From positions 1 to 64,000 of the forward strand of contig NZ_VLPK01000007.1 in assembly GCF_007558865.1 (NCBI RefSeq): a stretch of 64,000 nt of DNA, given 5' to 3'. Numbering within the stretch: the first letter of the stretch is position 1; each line of letters opens with the position of its first letter. The position numbers were made by a program, and so were the translations under genes. Origin of the DNA: Mucilaginibacter corticis. GTDB taxonomy: Bacteria; Bacteroidota; Bacteroidia; Sphingobacteriales; Sphingobacteriaceae. Of the stretch, positions 8,720-16,839 are shown in pieces. The notes beneath the pieces were generated by a model. That model worked only from the letters and a program-made list of their open reading frames with translations, did not search any database and was not told the DNA's origin.

Positions 8720-9096
8720 AGCTGTGCACCTTTGACCGCAAACGTTTTTTCATCGTATCTCATATTTTTTATTTATTTATGGTGCCCATGCCCTATATCT
8801 TTGGATGCAGTGACAAATAAAGGGAAGGACCTGAACTGCTTAGGTCCTTCTTCTGTATTAAAGTATCGCATTCAGGTCATATGTATCATTGTCTATAACC
8901 GATTTTTAATCTGTCAATTACAATGCCACTTAATTTTAGGTAGACTTATCTTATAAGCAGGACATGCGGTATTAGCGTCTTTACTGAAGATGTCCCGAGG
9001 CCATGCGTCATCTTTCCGATCACGAATATAGCTACCCATTATATTTGAAACATTTGCATCTTTCATTGCTTATATTGAAGTATTTAAATTGGTGTT
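8720..9096. promoter_or_regulatory. Divergent intergenic region with an internal hairpin
   Basis: About 375 AT-rich bases separate the minus-strand acyl-CoA-dehydrogenase-like gene from ssb on the plus strand, so promoters for both must lie here. A perfect 9-base stem sits near the middle: GAAGGACCT at 8824-8832 and AGGTCCTTC at 8842-8850, with a 9-base loop. TTTG words near 9044 and 9053 upstream of ssb resemble the -33 box, but no full -33/-7 pair is convincing. Confidence 0.4.
8824..8850. terminator. Hairpin between divergent genes (possible terminator)
   Basis: A perfect 9-base stem with 9-base loop is followed on the plus strand by a T-rich TTCTGTATT tail, and on the minus strand by CCCTTTATTT. 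Neither flanking coding gene is transcribed into it from outside, so it would terminate an unseen short transcript or act in the leader of one of the two genes. Confidence 0.35.
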
Positions 9097-9489
9097 ATGT
9101 CAGGGATTAACAAGGTGATATTGATTGGGCATTTGGGTAAAGATCCTGAACTTAAAGAAACTGAGGGCGGTGTATCATTGGTTATGTTCACTTTAGCTAC
9201 CACAGAGTATATAGGCAAGCATGGGTCAAGGCATGAACAAACTGAATGGCACAATATTGTGATGTGGCGGAGTGTGGCAGAGAGAGCTATGAAACTGTTA
9301 AAGAAAGGGATACTTATCCATATAGCCGGAAAGTGTAAAACAAGGTCTATTACCGACAGTAGCGGAACGCACCAATATATTACGGAAATTATTGCCGAAT
9401 CTTTTACTTTATTGGGAAGGCCAAATGATTTTATGGCTGATGCGTTAGTAACCGACGGTCCAAAAATCACGCCGACAATCATTAGCTGA
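9097..9489 (+). CDS. ssb: Single-stranded DNA-binding protein, accessory type
   Basis: An OB-fold protein that binds single-stranded DNA. The N-terminus INKVILIGHLGKDPEL is the classical SSB start, followed by FTLATTE, WHNIVMWRSVAERA and the beta-4/5 region GILIHIAGKCKTRS. At 130 residues it is shorter than housekeeping SSB (about 150-180), and the C-terminus (GPKITPTIIS) lacks the acidic D-D-x-P-F tip that recruits repair and replication enzymes. It is therefore probably a paralogue for DNA uptake, repair or mobile-element work. It converges on the GDP-fucose genes, leaving about 105 bases between. Confidence 0.9.
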   Translation: MSGINKVILIGHLGKDPELKETEGGVSLVMFTLATTEYIGKHGSRHEQTEWHNIVMWRSVAERAMKLLKKGILIHIAGKCKTRSITDSSGTHQYITEIIAESFTLLGRPNDFMADALVTDGPKITPTIIS

Positions 9490-9595
9490 AGCCAATATTG
9501 CTTGAATATGGGTAGCAAAGACCAACCGGTCATTGGGATGATGGTTGTATCTATTGCGCGCAAATTTGGTGTTTCCATACTGCATACAGTATTTA

Positions 9596-10546
9596 TCACG
9601 ATGAAATATTTTTCTGCCCGGCATAATTTTTCAAAAAATCATCGTAAGCCAGTTTGATACCGTCGTTTAATTCGATAGTATGTTTCCAGCCTTTACTGTG
9701 TAATTTACTTACATCCATTAATTTTCTTGGTGTACCGTCGGGTTTGGTTGTATCAAAGTTAATATCGCCGGTATAACCCACTGTATCTTTAACCAGCATT
9801 GCCAATTCTTTGATCGACAGGTCTTCGCCTGTACCTACGTTTACCAAGCCCTCTTCATCATAATTTTGCATTAGGTAATAACAAGCCTCTGCAAGGTCAT
9901 CAGCAAATAAAAACTCACGTTTGGGCGTTCCGCTTCCCCATATCGTTACTGTTTCAAGCCCCTGCTCTTTTGCTTCATGAAACCTGCGAATCAAAGCTGG
10001 CAACACATGCGAGTTTTGAGGGTGATAATTGTCATTGTAGCCATAAAGATTAGTAGGCATTACAGAGATATAATTACAACCGTATTGTGCCCTGTAAGCA
10101 TCGCACATTTTTATACCGGCAATTTTTGCAATAGCGTAGGGTTCGTTAGTTTCTTCAAGCAAACCTGTTAACAAATATTCTTCTTTAAGCGGTTGCCGGG
10201 CAAGTTTTGGATATATGCAGCTTGAACCCAAAAACATCAGCTTGTTTACGCCGTTAACGTATGATGAATGGATGACGTTATTTTGGATCTGCAGGTTCTC
10301 ATATAAAAAATCGGCCCGGTAGGTGTTGTTTGCCACAATGCCGCCAACTTTTGCCGCGGCTAAAAAAACAAATTCAGGCTTTTCCTGTGCAAAAAAATCG
10401 GCCACGTTTTGCTGATTACGCAGGTCCAGATCAGCAGGTACCCGGGTAATAATATTAGTAAACCCTTCTCGCTCCAGTTTACGGTGTATAGCCGATCCAA
10501 CCATACCGCGGTGACCCGCTATGTATATTTTGGAAGTCTTTTTCAT
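9596..10546 (-). CDS. fcl: GDP-L-fucose synthase
   Basis: A cytoplasmic SDR-family epimerase/reductase that turns GDP-4-keto-6-deoxy-D-mannose into GDP-L-fucose with NADPH. The N-terminus IAGHRGMVGSAI carries the GxxGxxG cofactor motif. The catalytic Tyr-Lys pair lies in PYAIAKIAG, and the family-typical FLGSSCIYPKLA is present. The length of 316 residues is normal. It lies 3 bases behind gmd, the enzyme for the preceding step, so the pair forms an operon for GDP-fucose used in surface polysaccharide. Confidence 0.95.
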   Translation of the reverse strand: MKKTSKIYIAGHRGMVGSAIHRKLEREGFTNIITRVPADLDLRNQQNVADFFAQEKPEFVFLAAAKVGGIVANNTYRADFLYENLQIQNNVIHSSYVNGVNKLMFLGSSCIYPKLARQPLKEEYLLTGLLEETNEPYAIAKIAGIKMCDAYRAQYGCNYISVMPTNLYGYNDNYHPQNSHVLPALIRRFHEAKEQGLETVTIWGSGTPKREFLFADDLAEACYYLMQNYDEEGLVNVGTGEDLSIKELAMLVKDTVGYTGDINFDTTKPDGTPRKLMDVSKLHSKGWKHTIELNDGIKLAYDDFLKNYAGQKNISS

Positions 10547-10549
10547 GAA

Positions 10550-11668
10550 TTATTCAAACTGGTTTTTGATAACATAACCCGATTCCTTCAATAGCTTCTC
10601 TTTCTGGAACAGCTCAATGTCAGCGGCAACCATTTCCTTAACCAATCCCTGCAAATCATATTTGGGTTTCCAGTTTAATTTTTGCTGACATTTAGTAGGG
10701 TCGCCTATTAAAAGTTCAACCTCTGTAGGGCGATAATAACGCGGATCAACCGCAACTACTTCCTTACCGAAAGGTAACTGATAGTCAGGATTATTACATG
10801 CTGTTACATAACCTATCTCATCTGCACCGCTTCCCTTAAATTCAACAGTAATACCTGCTTCCAAAAAAGCCAAACGTACAAATTCACGCACCCTTGTGGT
10901 TATACCTGTGGCAATTACAAAATCCTCAGGCTCTTCTTGCTGCAAAATTAGGTACATTGCCTCAACATAGTCCTTGGCATGCCCCCAGTCTCGCTGTGCA
11001 TCCAAGTTACCCAGATAAAGTTTATCCTGCATTTGCATCGCTATTTTAGCCACTCCCCGTGTAATTTTACGGGTAACAAATGTTTCACCGCGTAATGGGC
11101 TTTCATGGTTAAACAATATTCCGTTGCAGGCAAACATGCCGTAAGCCTCGCGATAATTTACAGTGATCCAATAGGCGTATAATTTTGCAACGGCATAGGG
11201 CGAGCGCGGGTAAAAAGGTGTTGTTTCTGATTGTGGTACAGCCTGAACGAGCCCATAGAGCTCTGAAGTTGATGCCTGATAAACCTTGGTTTTTTTAACA
11301 AGCCCTAATATCCTTATGGCTTCTAATATCCTTAACGTCCCAATACCATCCGCATTAGCCGTGTATTCGGGCGTATCAAAGCTCACCTTAACATGCGACA
11401 TTGCACCCAAATTGTAAATCTCATCCGGTTGTACCTGTTGGATGATCCGGATCAAATTTGTACTATCGCTCAGATCCCCGTAATGTAGAATCAAAGATTT
11501 ATCATCATCGTGCGGATCCTGGTACAAATGATCAATTCTGTCGGTGTTGAATAAAGAGCTTCGTCTTTTGATCCCGTGAACTTCATACTCCTTAGAAAGC
11601 AATAACTCTGTTAAATATGCACCGTCCTGACCGGTAACACCGGTGATTAAGGCTATTTTTTTTTCCAT
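10550..11668 (-). CDS. gmd: GDP-mannose 4,6-dehydratase
   Basis: Converts GDP-D-mannose to GDP-4-keto-6-deoxy-D-mannose, the first step towards GDP-L-fucose. It shows the NADP-binding start ALITGVTGQDGAYL, the IKRRSSLFNTDRIDH segment characteristic of Gmd, the active-site YPRSPYAVAKLYAYW (Tyr and Lys) and the KVYQASTSELYG strand. I chose the ATG that places the Rossmann strand three residues in. A longer frame starts ten codons upstream at 11698 but adds no conserved sequence. It is cotranscribed with fcl. Confidence 0.95.
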   Translation of the reverse strand: MEKKIALITGVTGQDGAYLTELLLSKEYEVHGIKRRSSLFNTDRIDHLYQDPHDDDKSLILHYGDLSDSTNLIRIIQQVQPDEIYNLGAMSHVKVSFDTPEYTANADGIGTLRILEAIRILGLVKKTKVYQASTSELYGLVQAVPQSETTPFYPRSPYAVAKLYAYWITVNYREAYGMFACNGILFNHESPLRGETFVTRKITRGVAKIAMQMQDKLYLGNLDAQRDWGHAKDYVEAMYLILQQEEPEDFVIATGITTRVREFVRLAFLEAGITVEFKGSGADEIGYVTACNNPDYQLPFGKEVVAVDPRYYRPTEVELLIGDPTKCQQKLNWKPKYDLQGLVKEMVAADIELFQKEKLLKESGYVIKNQFE

Positions 11669-11855
11669 AACTATTTGACGTAATGCCTTGATTGTCAATT
11701 TTATTGGAATAAGACTTGTTTTTATAAAATGTTTGGACTAAATGCAACATTTTTTAGGATATACCAAGACTTGTTAAACAAGGTTGGAATAAATGCGATC
11801 GTAAGAATGTAATGGATGAACATTCTTTAATTTACTAATCTGCTAAAGCGATTTC

Positions 11856-12263
11856 TTAGTCAATTCTGCTTGAACGGCTCATTAATATAACCGATACGCC
11901 AAGGGAAACGATTACGCCGACCAACAGGGCCCCGAACAGCCGTCCGGAAAAATCCTGAGAGCCATTTTTGCTCCCGAAAAAGTTAACATACATTATTCCT
12001 AGAAAACCTGCCAGAAACCCGGCAACCAGCAATATCTTAAAGCATTGCAAAAGCGCCTCGAAGAAGTTGATCTCGTTATGTTTTTCGTTTTTCTTGTAAC
12101 TCAGGACGCCCAGGAAAACGCCGGCAACAGGGATAATTACTACCCCATATTCAAATCCGGAAGTCTGCCCCTTCGTCGTCGTAACCCCGGTCCAAAGCAG
12201 AATAAAAAGCCACAATGCGCTTAATGCGCCAATTACGATCCCGCTGATCAATGCATTTTTCAT
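11856..12263 (-). CDS. DUF4199-like four-helix membrane protein
   Basis: A 135-residue inner-membrane protein with four hydrophobic helices: residues about 5-25 (ISGIVIGALSALWLFILLW), 40-58, 75-97 and 110-130. A short charged loop (KKNEKHNEINFFEAL) follows helix 2. The layout, and the glycine-rich fourth helix, match small DUF4199 membrane proteins common in Bacteroidota. It has no known activity. The gene stands alone between the GDP-fucose operon and a barrel gene and is separated from the latter by a terminator. Confidence 0.65.
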   Translation of the reverse strand: MKNALISGIVIGALSALWLFILLWTGVTTTKGQTSGFEYGVVIIPVAGVFLGVLSYKKNEKHNEINFFEALLQCFKILLVAGFLAGFLGIMYVNFFGSKNGSQDFSGRLFGALLVGVIVSLGVSVILMSRSSRID

Positions 12264-12315
12264 AATTACTGGTAAGTTTTTAATGAAGTTATTAAGCTAT
12301 AGGTAGCCGTTTATC

Positions 12316-12349
12316 AAAAAAGCACCGGCTAATTGCCAGTGCTTTTTTT
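12316..12349 (-). terminator. Rho-independent terminator (can act both ways)
   Basis: AAAAAAGCACCGGC at 12316-12329 and GCCAGTGCTTTTTT at 12335-12348 form a 14-base stem with one mismatch and a 5-base loop. The flanking A- and T-runs give a U-tract in either direction. It lies just behind the stop of the minus-strand barrel gene and so should end that transcript. Confidence 0.8.
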
Positions 12350-12354
12350 AATTC

Positions 12355-12936
12355 TTATTTTAGGTCACCCTTCACTTTTCTTGCTGTAGATTTGCCGGGA
12401 AGATAGATTTGAAATCCAAAAGACAGGTTAAGCTTGCTTTGATAACCCTGATCTCCAAACCCTCCAAGACCGTTGTATTTTAATAAGGTCTCCAGACCGA
12501 TGCTCGGTGTTATAAAATAAGCAAAACCGGGCCCAAAACTGAAATCTATACCATTTGTATTGCCTCCACCGTCGCTTACGTTAGTGCCGCCAATTCCTAA
12601 AGTTGCCTCACCGAAAAGTCGGCCGTGACGTAGTACTTCTACGTCCTTGCCGGTGTAATAGCGGCCCAAAGCACCCACGCCGTACGTAGTCGTTGTACTG
12701 GAGCCTTGTGCTGTCTGGATGCCCAGGTTAACATAACCGCCAAGTGCAACATTATCAGCGACAAACCAGGCCGCCTTTGGAGTAATATCTAAACTAAAAA
12801 CCTTAGGCCGGTTTAGACCAAGATTAAGGTTGGCAAAATTGCCGCCGACCATGACGTTTCCTTCCTGTATCTGTGCGCTGGCATGAAGGCCGATGAAAAA
12901 AATTGCAGTTAATGTAATGGTAATAAACTTTTTCAT
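12355..12936 (-). CDS. Outer-membrane beta-barrel protein
   Basis: A 193-residue exported protein. A signal peptide is clear (MKKFITITLTAIFFIG then ASA-Q cleavage near residue 21). It is followed by alternating strands rich in glycine and aromatics (YVNLGIQTAQ, GVGALGRYYTG, GRLFGEATLGIGG), ending in LNLSFGFQIYLPG. This is the pattern of small OmpW/OmpX-like eight-strand barrels of Bacteroidota. Function in the outer membrane is unknown. It is a single-gene unit with its own terminator directly downstream. Confidence 0.8.
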   Translation of the reverse strand: MKKFITITLTAIFFIGLHASAQIQEGNVMVGGNFANLNLGLNRPKVFSLDITPKAAWFVADNVALGGYVNLGIQTAQGSSTTTTYGVGALGRYYTGKDVEVLRHGRLFGEATLGIGGTNVSDGGGNTNGIDFSFGPGFAYFITPSIGLETLLKYNGLGGFGDQGYQSKLNLSFGFQIYLPGKSTARKVKGDLK

Positions 12937-13012
12937 AGTGATTTTGAATTAATTATTTTGTCAAATGATAAATGAAGTTTCGATAATTTTACAAGCCAAC
13001 TAGGCCAATGAA

Positions 13013-13414
13013 TTATTCATTGGGGTATTCAGATGGCTTAACTTTTGGGGTTTCAGCGTTAACTCCGACGACATTCCTGTTCCTAAAAATTTTACTAAAG
13101 AAGAGGCTGATGAACACCTTTTGCAAACGAACTTTTATCAAATGTCCCGAAAACGAAATGAGGATATATAAAAGCGTTACACAACCAAATCCGGCCCAAT
13201 ATGACTTTAGGAAATATCCAATTAGCAGTGCTAAACTGATACTGAAAAAAATAAAAGCGAGCAGTCCTGCGATGCCGAGCGCTACATCTGTTACGACATC
13301 GGCAATGACCTCACCTGCTTTATCAATGCCTTGGTACTTAAGCAGTTTGATCTTAATTTCCAGGTACTCTTTAATCTGTTTAATAATTGCGGTTTGCTGA
13401 GCTGGTCGATTCAT
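13013..13414 (-). CDS. Holin-superfamily III / DUF1469-like membrane protein
   Basis: A 133-residue protein with an N-terminal amphipathic helix (IKQIKEYLEIKIKLLKYQ), two central transmembrane helices (about residues 45-68 and 72-93) and a charged tail. This arrangement matches the phage-holin-family (Actinobacteriophage holin III, DUF1469) proteins of bacterial chromosomes, which usually occur with stress or YtxH proteins and are not lysis genes. No phage genes lie nearby. It precedes the VOC gene's downstream side by 27 bases and may share its transcript. Confidence 0.7.
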   Translation of the reverse strand: MNRPAQQTAIIKQIKEYLEIKIKLLKYQGIDKAGEVIADVVTDVALGIAGLLAFIFFSISLALLIGYFLKSYWAGFGCVTLLYILISFSGHLIKVRLQKVFISLFFSKIFRNRNVVGVNAETPKVKPSEYPNE

Positions 13415-13441
13415 AGGCTTTTATTTTAAGCGATTCAGCTT

Positions 13442-13921
13442 TTAACCTAAAAGCTTATCCAGAAAACCAGGGTTTTCAATAATCTCTACTAGCTCGCCAT
13501 CCGGGCCGCGCAGATAGGCAAAGGTGTAACCGTTCATTTCCCCGTAATCCCTGTTCATGTATTGTGGCTCGGCGATGAAATTATAACCTTCTCCCGCCAT
13601 TTGTTCGTATATGGCTTTGGCATTATTCACTTTAAAGGCAAAATGCATCGAACCGGTTGCGTTTTGGCGCGGGTTGGTCTGTTCACCCTTTTTATTAACA
13701 AACTCGATGAGTTCCAACCCTGTACTACCATTGTCAAATTCCAGGAACACGATTCGCATAGCGGCGCCCTGTATTTCGGTTTGTTTCCAAAGTGCAGGTC
13801 CGCTGATGGTGGTATCTTTTTTAGGAGTTACTCCCAAAAGACGGGAATAAAAAGCTTTGGATTTTTCCATATCGCTGACGACAATACCAACATGATGCAG
13901 GGTGTTGAGATTATTGCTCAT
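13442..13921 (-). CDS. VOC family protein (glyoxalase/bleomycin-resistance fold)
   Basis: A vicinal-oxygen-chelate protein built from two beta-alpha-beta-beta-beta units. The start LHHVGIVVSDMEKSKAFYSRL is the typical first unit, with His as a metal ligand. TGSMHFAFKVNNAKAIYEQM starts the second, and ELVEIIEN near the end supplies the last glutamate ligand. Substrate is unknown. I chose the ATG of MSNNLNTLHHVG; ten extra upstream codons (from 13951) are possible but would deepen the overlap with the preceding gene, which is 11 bases with this start. Probably cotranscribed with it. Confidence 0.85.
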   Translation of the reverse strand: MSNNLNTLHHVGIVVSDMEKSKAFYSRLLGVTPKKDTTISGPALWKQTEIQGAAMRIVFLEFDNGSTGLELIEFVNKKGEQTNPRQNATGSMHFAFKVNNAKAIYEQMAGEGYNFIAEPQYMNRDYGEMNGYTFAYLRGPDGELVEIIENPGFLDKLLG

Positions 13922-14174
13922 TTGCCTTATCATTTTTGTCGTGACCTTCAAGTTTCACGATTTTGTTATAGACGCCCAATAATAAAAAAGGCGCTGCCCA
14001 TTGGCCGACAAATAAAGCGGTATGCTGTTTTGATTTAAAAAATTTCAAAGTAAGTGAAACGGCCATCGAGCCTAATGCTGCCCAAAGAAATAAATCCGAC
14101 GGAATCTTAGCCGTTTGTTCCTCTATTGCTGTAGCTACCTTGCCTTCGGTTTTGTCATTGTTTTCTAAATTCAT
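13911..14174 (-). CDS. Small two-helix membrane protein
   Basis: An 87-residue protein with a charged N-terminal region (MNLENNDKTEGKVATAIEEQ) and two likely membrane helices (LFLWAALGSMAVSLTLKFF and HTALFVGQWAAPFLLLGVY), ending in a hydrophilic EGHDKNDKANEQ tail. I do not recognise a named family. Similar short proteins accompany stress genes in Bacteroidota. It heads a minus-strand group with the VOC and holin-like genes. Confidence 0.7.
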   Translation of the reverse strand: MNLENNDKTEGKVATAIEEQTAKIPSDLFLWAALGSMAVSLTLKFFKSKQHTALFVGQWAAPFLLLGVYNKIVKLEGHDKNDKANEQ

Positions 14175-14424
14175 GTTCTTTTGTTTTTATAATGGAGCAA
14201 CACAGTACGGGACACTTTGTTATAACCTTTAGTAAATAAATTTTATTTTAGCAATATTAATTATCAAAATTGTTAAAACTGAATTCTGATCCATTGTAAA
14301 TCAATAGTATTCGGGGACCCCTAAAACAATCATTTTCGCTCTTTATCAAAGGGCGCTGGCTGGTGCTGGAATTAGAATAAAGCATGTAGCTTTCCGGATT
14401 TAGGGCAAATAACCGCGCCAGATT

Positions 14425-14643
14425 TTACACATCGATGAAATGTGTAAACGGCGTATCAAGGGCTTCTGCTATTGCCATAAAGCGTTCAATGCTTAACTGT
14501 GAAAAACCGTTTTCGATTTTACCGTAGCCATGTTGGCTCATGGACAGTTTATCTGCCATATCATATTGCGTTAAATTCATTTCACATCTGCGTGCACGAA
14601 TGTTCCTGAGGACTTTCTCAACTTTAAATAATATCGTTTCCAT
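14425..14643 (-). CDS. XRE-type helix-turn-helix regulator
   Basis: A 72-residue single-domain DNA-binding protein. The Cro/C1-type HTH spans residues about 14-68: LRNIRARRCEMNLTQYDMAD (helices 1-2), KLSMSQHGYGKIENG (recognition helix and turn), then LSIERFMAIAEAL. There is no effector or dimerisation domain. It is divergent from a lone receiver-domain gene about 200 bases away. The same arrangement recurs at 26983-27695 with a protein of similar sequence (shared NIR-RR, QH-Y-KIE-G). Target genes are unknown; the divergent neighbour and itself are likely candidates. Confidence 0.85.
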   Translation of the reverse strand: METILFKVEKVLRNIRARRCEMNLTQYDMADKLSMSQHGYGKIENGFSQLSIERFMAIAEALDTPFTHFIDV

Positions 14644-14843
14644 CTTTTTTATTTACGTGGGTTAACAGTGGATAGTTTTTGATCGATAGCGATCAGTATT
14701 CCGCTGATGTCACCTTAATTTCGGACAGGCAGCCCTTTAATTAGCACAACTGTTTTCGACTTAGGCCAGGCATTAAGCAAGCCAACTCCATGGTACGATT
14801 GTTGTTTCTGGCTAATTGAACACCTCCATAAATAAATACATGT

Positions 14844-15248
14844 TTGCAAACTAAGACCCTCCTTGTTTTGGATGATGATGATTTGTTTCACCGCATTCTT
14901 ACTTTCGCCAATAAACCCAATTTCTTCCATCATATTTATCATCACTTTGAAGTTGAGGCGCTAATAGATTACCTATCTTTAAATAAACAATTGGCAGCCA
15001 ATTTACCGGATGTAATATTCGTCGACCTTTCCATCCCGGTAAACGACGGCTGGAATTTCCTGAATACTTACGAAGAAATCAGGGCTTCCTTGTGTAAAGA
15101 GATCAATGTGTACATTTTAACAGCATCTGTTAGAAAATCCGATCGGGAACGCGCTTCAGGATACACTTTTGTCAAGCAATTTATTTCCAAGCCTTTTACC
15201 ATGGATCAGTTCCGGGAAATTGCAGGCTTCAACGCTTTAAGATCCTAA
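14844..15248 (+). CDS. Single-domain response regulator
   Basis: A CheY-like receiver of 134 residues with no output domain. The acidic cluster LVLDDDD, the phospho-acceptor Asp in VIFVDLSIPVNDGW, the Thr switch in YILTAS and the Lys in FISKPFT are all present. The start is a TTG; an ATG four bases earlier is out of frame and stops after four codons. The protein presumably relays phosphate to another protein. A divergent XRE gene lies upstream, and a reduced ECF sigma gene follows 60 bases downstream. Confidence 0.8.
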   Translation: MQTKTLLVLDDDDLFHRILTFANKPNFFHHIYHHFEVEALIDYLSLNKQLAANLPDVIFVDLSIPVNDGWNFLNTYEEIRASLCKEINVYILTASVRKSDRERASGYTFVKQFISKPFTMDQFREIAGFNALRS

Positions 15249-15308
15249 GCTTATTAGACGAAATCAACCGGGCTAAAGCTTCCCGAAAAAGAACTGGTCG
15301 CTGCTATA

Positions 15309-15776
15309 TTGGAAAAAGAAAGGATGGGTGCGGAAGCTTTGTACCATATGTACGCGACAACTTTATATGGTGTGATCGTGAAAATTGTGATTAATGAAGA
15401 AGCTGTTGAGGATTTATTGCAAGAGACTTTTGTCAGGATCTGGAACGCTATTGAGCAATACGATGCAGAAAAGGGCCGTTTATTTACATGGATGGTTACT
15501 ATTGCCCGGCATTTGGATAACGCGGATGCATGTAATCAGACCGTGATTAACACCGATAGTATTGGTGTAAGCTCGCTGTTGAATCTTTTGACGCCGGAAC
15601 AGAAAATTATCTTTCATCTTATTTATTATAAAAGCTACAAACATATTGAAGTGGCCGAGTCGCTTAATATTTCATTAGGAACGGTGAAAACCCGTTGGCG
15701 GCTGGGCAACCTGGCACTCAGAGCGGTATATGGCACGGGTAGCGATGACACCCGGTTGAAAAAGCTGGCTGCTTAG
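15309..15776 (+). CDS. ECF sigma factor with shortened linker, possibly decaying
   Basis: Related to Bacteroidota ECF sigma factors. Region 2 is clear (LYHMYATTLYGVIVKIV, EDLLQETFVRIWNAI, GRLFTWMVTIAR), as is region 4 (LTPEQKIIFHLIYYKSY, LNISLGTVKTRWRLG). Two things are odd. After TIAR the usual A-I-D-x-L-R-S run of region 2.4 and part of the linker are missing. In addition, the frame continues upstream in recognisable sigma sequence (KLPEKELVAAIL, from about 15276 after a stop at 15255) without an ATG or GTG, so the TTG used here would cut off conserved sequence. The gene may have lost its start and part of its -10-recognition region. Its intact role would be stress-induced transcription. 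Confidence 0.6.
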   Translation: MEKERMGAEALYHMYATTLYGVIVKIVINEEAVEDLLQETFVRIWNAIEQYDAEKGRLFTWMVTIARHLDNADACNQTVINTDSIGVSSLLNLLTPEQKIIFHLIYYKSYKHIEVAESLNISLGTVKTRWRLGNLALRAVYGTGSDDTRLKKLAA

Positions 15777-16009
15777 AAACTATGAGGTTATATTAATATT
15801 ATATTATAAAATTTGCCTGGACTACGTGTTTTAAATGGCTTTTGTATTCCGATTGACCGGAGGTTAGATTGCCGGAAGTCAATTTTAAAGCCGCACTGAA
15901 AGTAAACTGTTTGAATAAGTTAAAAACTAAATGTCCTGCAATCGGTTACAATTATAGGCATTAGTTCATGGCCGAATCTTTTTGATCATTAGATTTTAAT
16001 TTGAAAATT

Positions 16010-16600
16010 ATGAGAAATACCAAATATATCGCCATCATGGCTTTGGCGCTCGCGGGTTGCAGCGGATCAAAAAAAGACAGTACTGCCCGGGCGGACAGCA
16101 CAAACATGACCAGGGATTCAGGGGCAAAAATGCACGTCGTACCCAACGCGTTAGAAATCAGTAAGGATGATGCAGACTTCGCCGTGAAAGCTGCTGCCGG
16201 CGGCTTGGTTGAAGTTGAACTGGGGAAACTAGCCCAGGAAAGAGGAAGCAGCCAGGGAGTCAAAGATTTCGGCGCTATGATGGTTAAAGACCATAGTGCA
16301 GCCAATGTGGAACTGGCACAATTAGCCAAAGACAGAAAGATCACCCTGCCGCAACAACTGGGTGAGGATGGTTTGAAGTTAAAAGCCGAATTGAGTGGCA
16401 AAACCGGAAAAGACTTTGACAAGGCTTATGCTGACGCGATGGTCAAGGACCATAAAGAAGACATCGAGGAGTTTGAAAGAGGAACAAAGATTGTGAAAGA
16501 CACTGCTATGTTGGGTTTTGTGAAAAAAACACTGCCAATTTTGAAAATGCACCTTGACGCGGCACAAAAAATGAAATCAAATGAAGTATATGAAAAATAA
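16010..16600 (+). CDS. DUF4142 lipoprotein
   Basis: An exported four-helix ferritin-like protein of the DUF4142 family. The N-terminus MRNTKYIAIMALALAGCSG contains a lipobox (ALAGC), so it should be lipid-anchored. A low-complexity linker (STARADSTNMTRDSG) precedes the DUF4142 domain, which runs from about residue 45 (DDADFAVKAAAGGLVEVELG) through VKDFGAMMVKDHSAANVEL to FDKAYADAMVKDHKEDI. I chose the ATG rather than a TTG three codons upstream. DUF4142 proteins are widespread stress-associated proteins of unknown activity. A second small lipoprotein gene overlaps its end by 20 bases. Confidence 0.85.
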   Translation: MRNTKYIAIMALALAGCSGSKKDSTARADSTNMTRDSGAKMHVVPNALEISKDDADFAVKAAAGGLVEVELGKLAQERGSSQGVKDFGAMMVKDHSAANVELAQLAKDRKITLPQQLGEDGLKLKAELSGKTGKDFDKAYADAMVKDHKEDIEEFERGTKIVKDTAMLGFVKKTLPILKMHLDAAQKMKSNEVYEK

Positions 16601-16814
16601 CAGGCATCCTATTTATCCGTTAACGGTCTTACTGATCATGTTCACAATGATTGCTTGCGATCAAAGCCGTAATAAAGCAACCATCAGCCGGGATACGACC
16701 AGTATGAACCACGGTGGGCCGGTAAACTTGGACACCACTGCTAAAGACAGCGCAGACAAGGATTCAGCTAAAAGTAACAAAGGAAATGCCAATCCCTCCG
16801 GCCGTATAAAATAA
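16581..16814 (+). CDS. Small lipoprotein of low complexity
   Basis: A 77-residue protein with a hydrophobic N-terminal helix (YPLTVLLIMFTMIAC) ending in a lipobox-like MIAC, then a hydrophilic tail rich in Asp, Ser, Lys and Thr (DTTAKDSADKDSAKSN). The tail resembles the linker of the upstream DUF4142 lipoprotein (repeated D-S/T and a DTTS-N motif), so the two may share an origin. It overlaps that gene by 20 bases and is probably translated with it. No enzymatic domain; function unknown. Confidence 0.65.
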   Translation: MKYMKNNRHPIYPLTVLLIMFTMIACDQSRNKATISRDTTSMNHGGPVNLDTTAKDSADKDSAKSNKGNANPSGRIK

Positions 16815-16839
16815 TTGGTCAGATTTAAAGTATTCAGTT

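Noticed and set aside
8645..8956. Plus-strand frame over the start of the acyl-CoA-dehydrogenase-like gene
   Set aside because: Overlaps a conserved gene on the other strand, composition is not protein-like, and it spans the intergenic hairpin.
9084..9599. Long minus-strand frame covering ssb
   Set aside because: Fully antisense to a clear SSB gene; codon use looks like a shadow.
13013..13414. Holin-like gene as evidence of a prophage
   Set aside because: No integrase, lysin or structural gene lies nearby; chromosomal DUF1469-type proteins are common outside phages.
14715..14945. Minus-strand frame between the XRE and receiver genes, with a GVGLLNAWPKSK segment faintly like a histidine kinase end
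   Set aside because: The resemblance is too weak, and it overlaps the start of the receiver gene. A decayed kinase fragment cannot be excluded.
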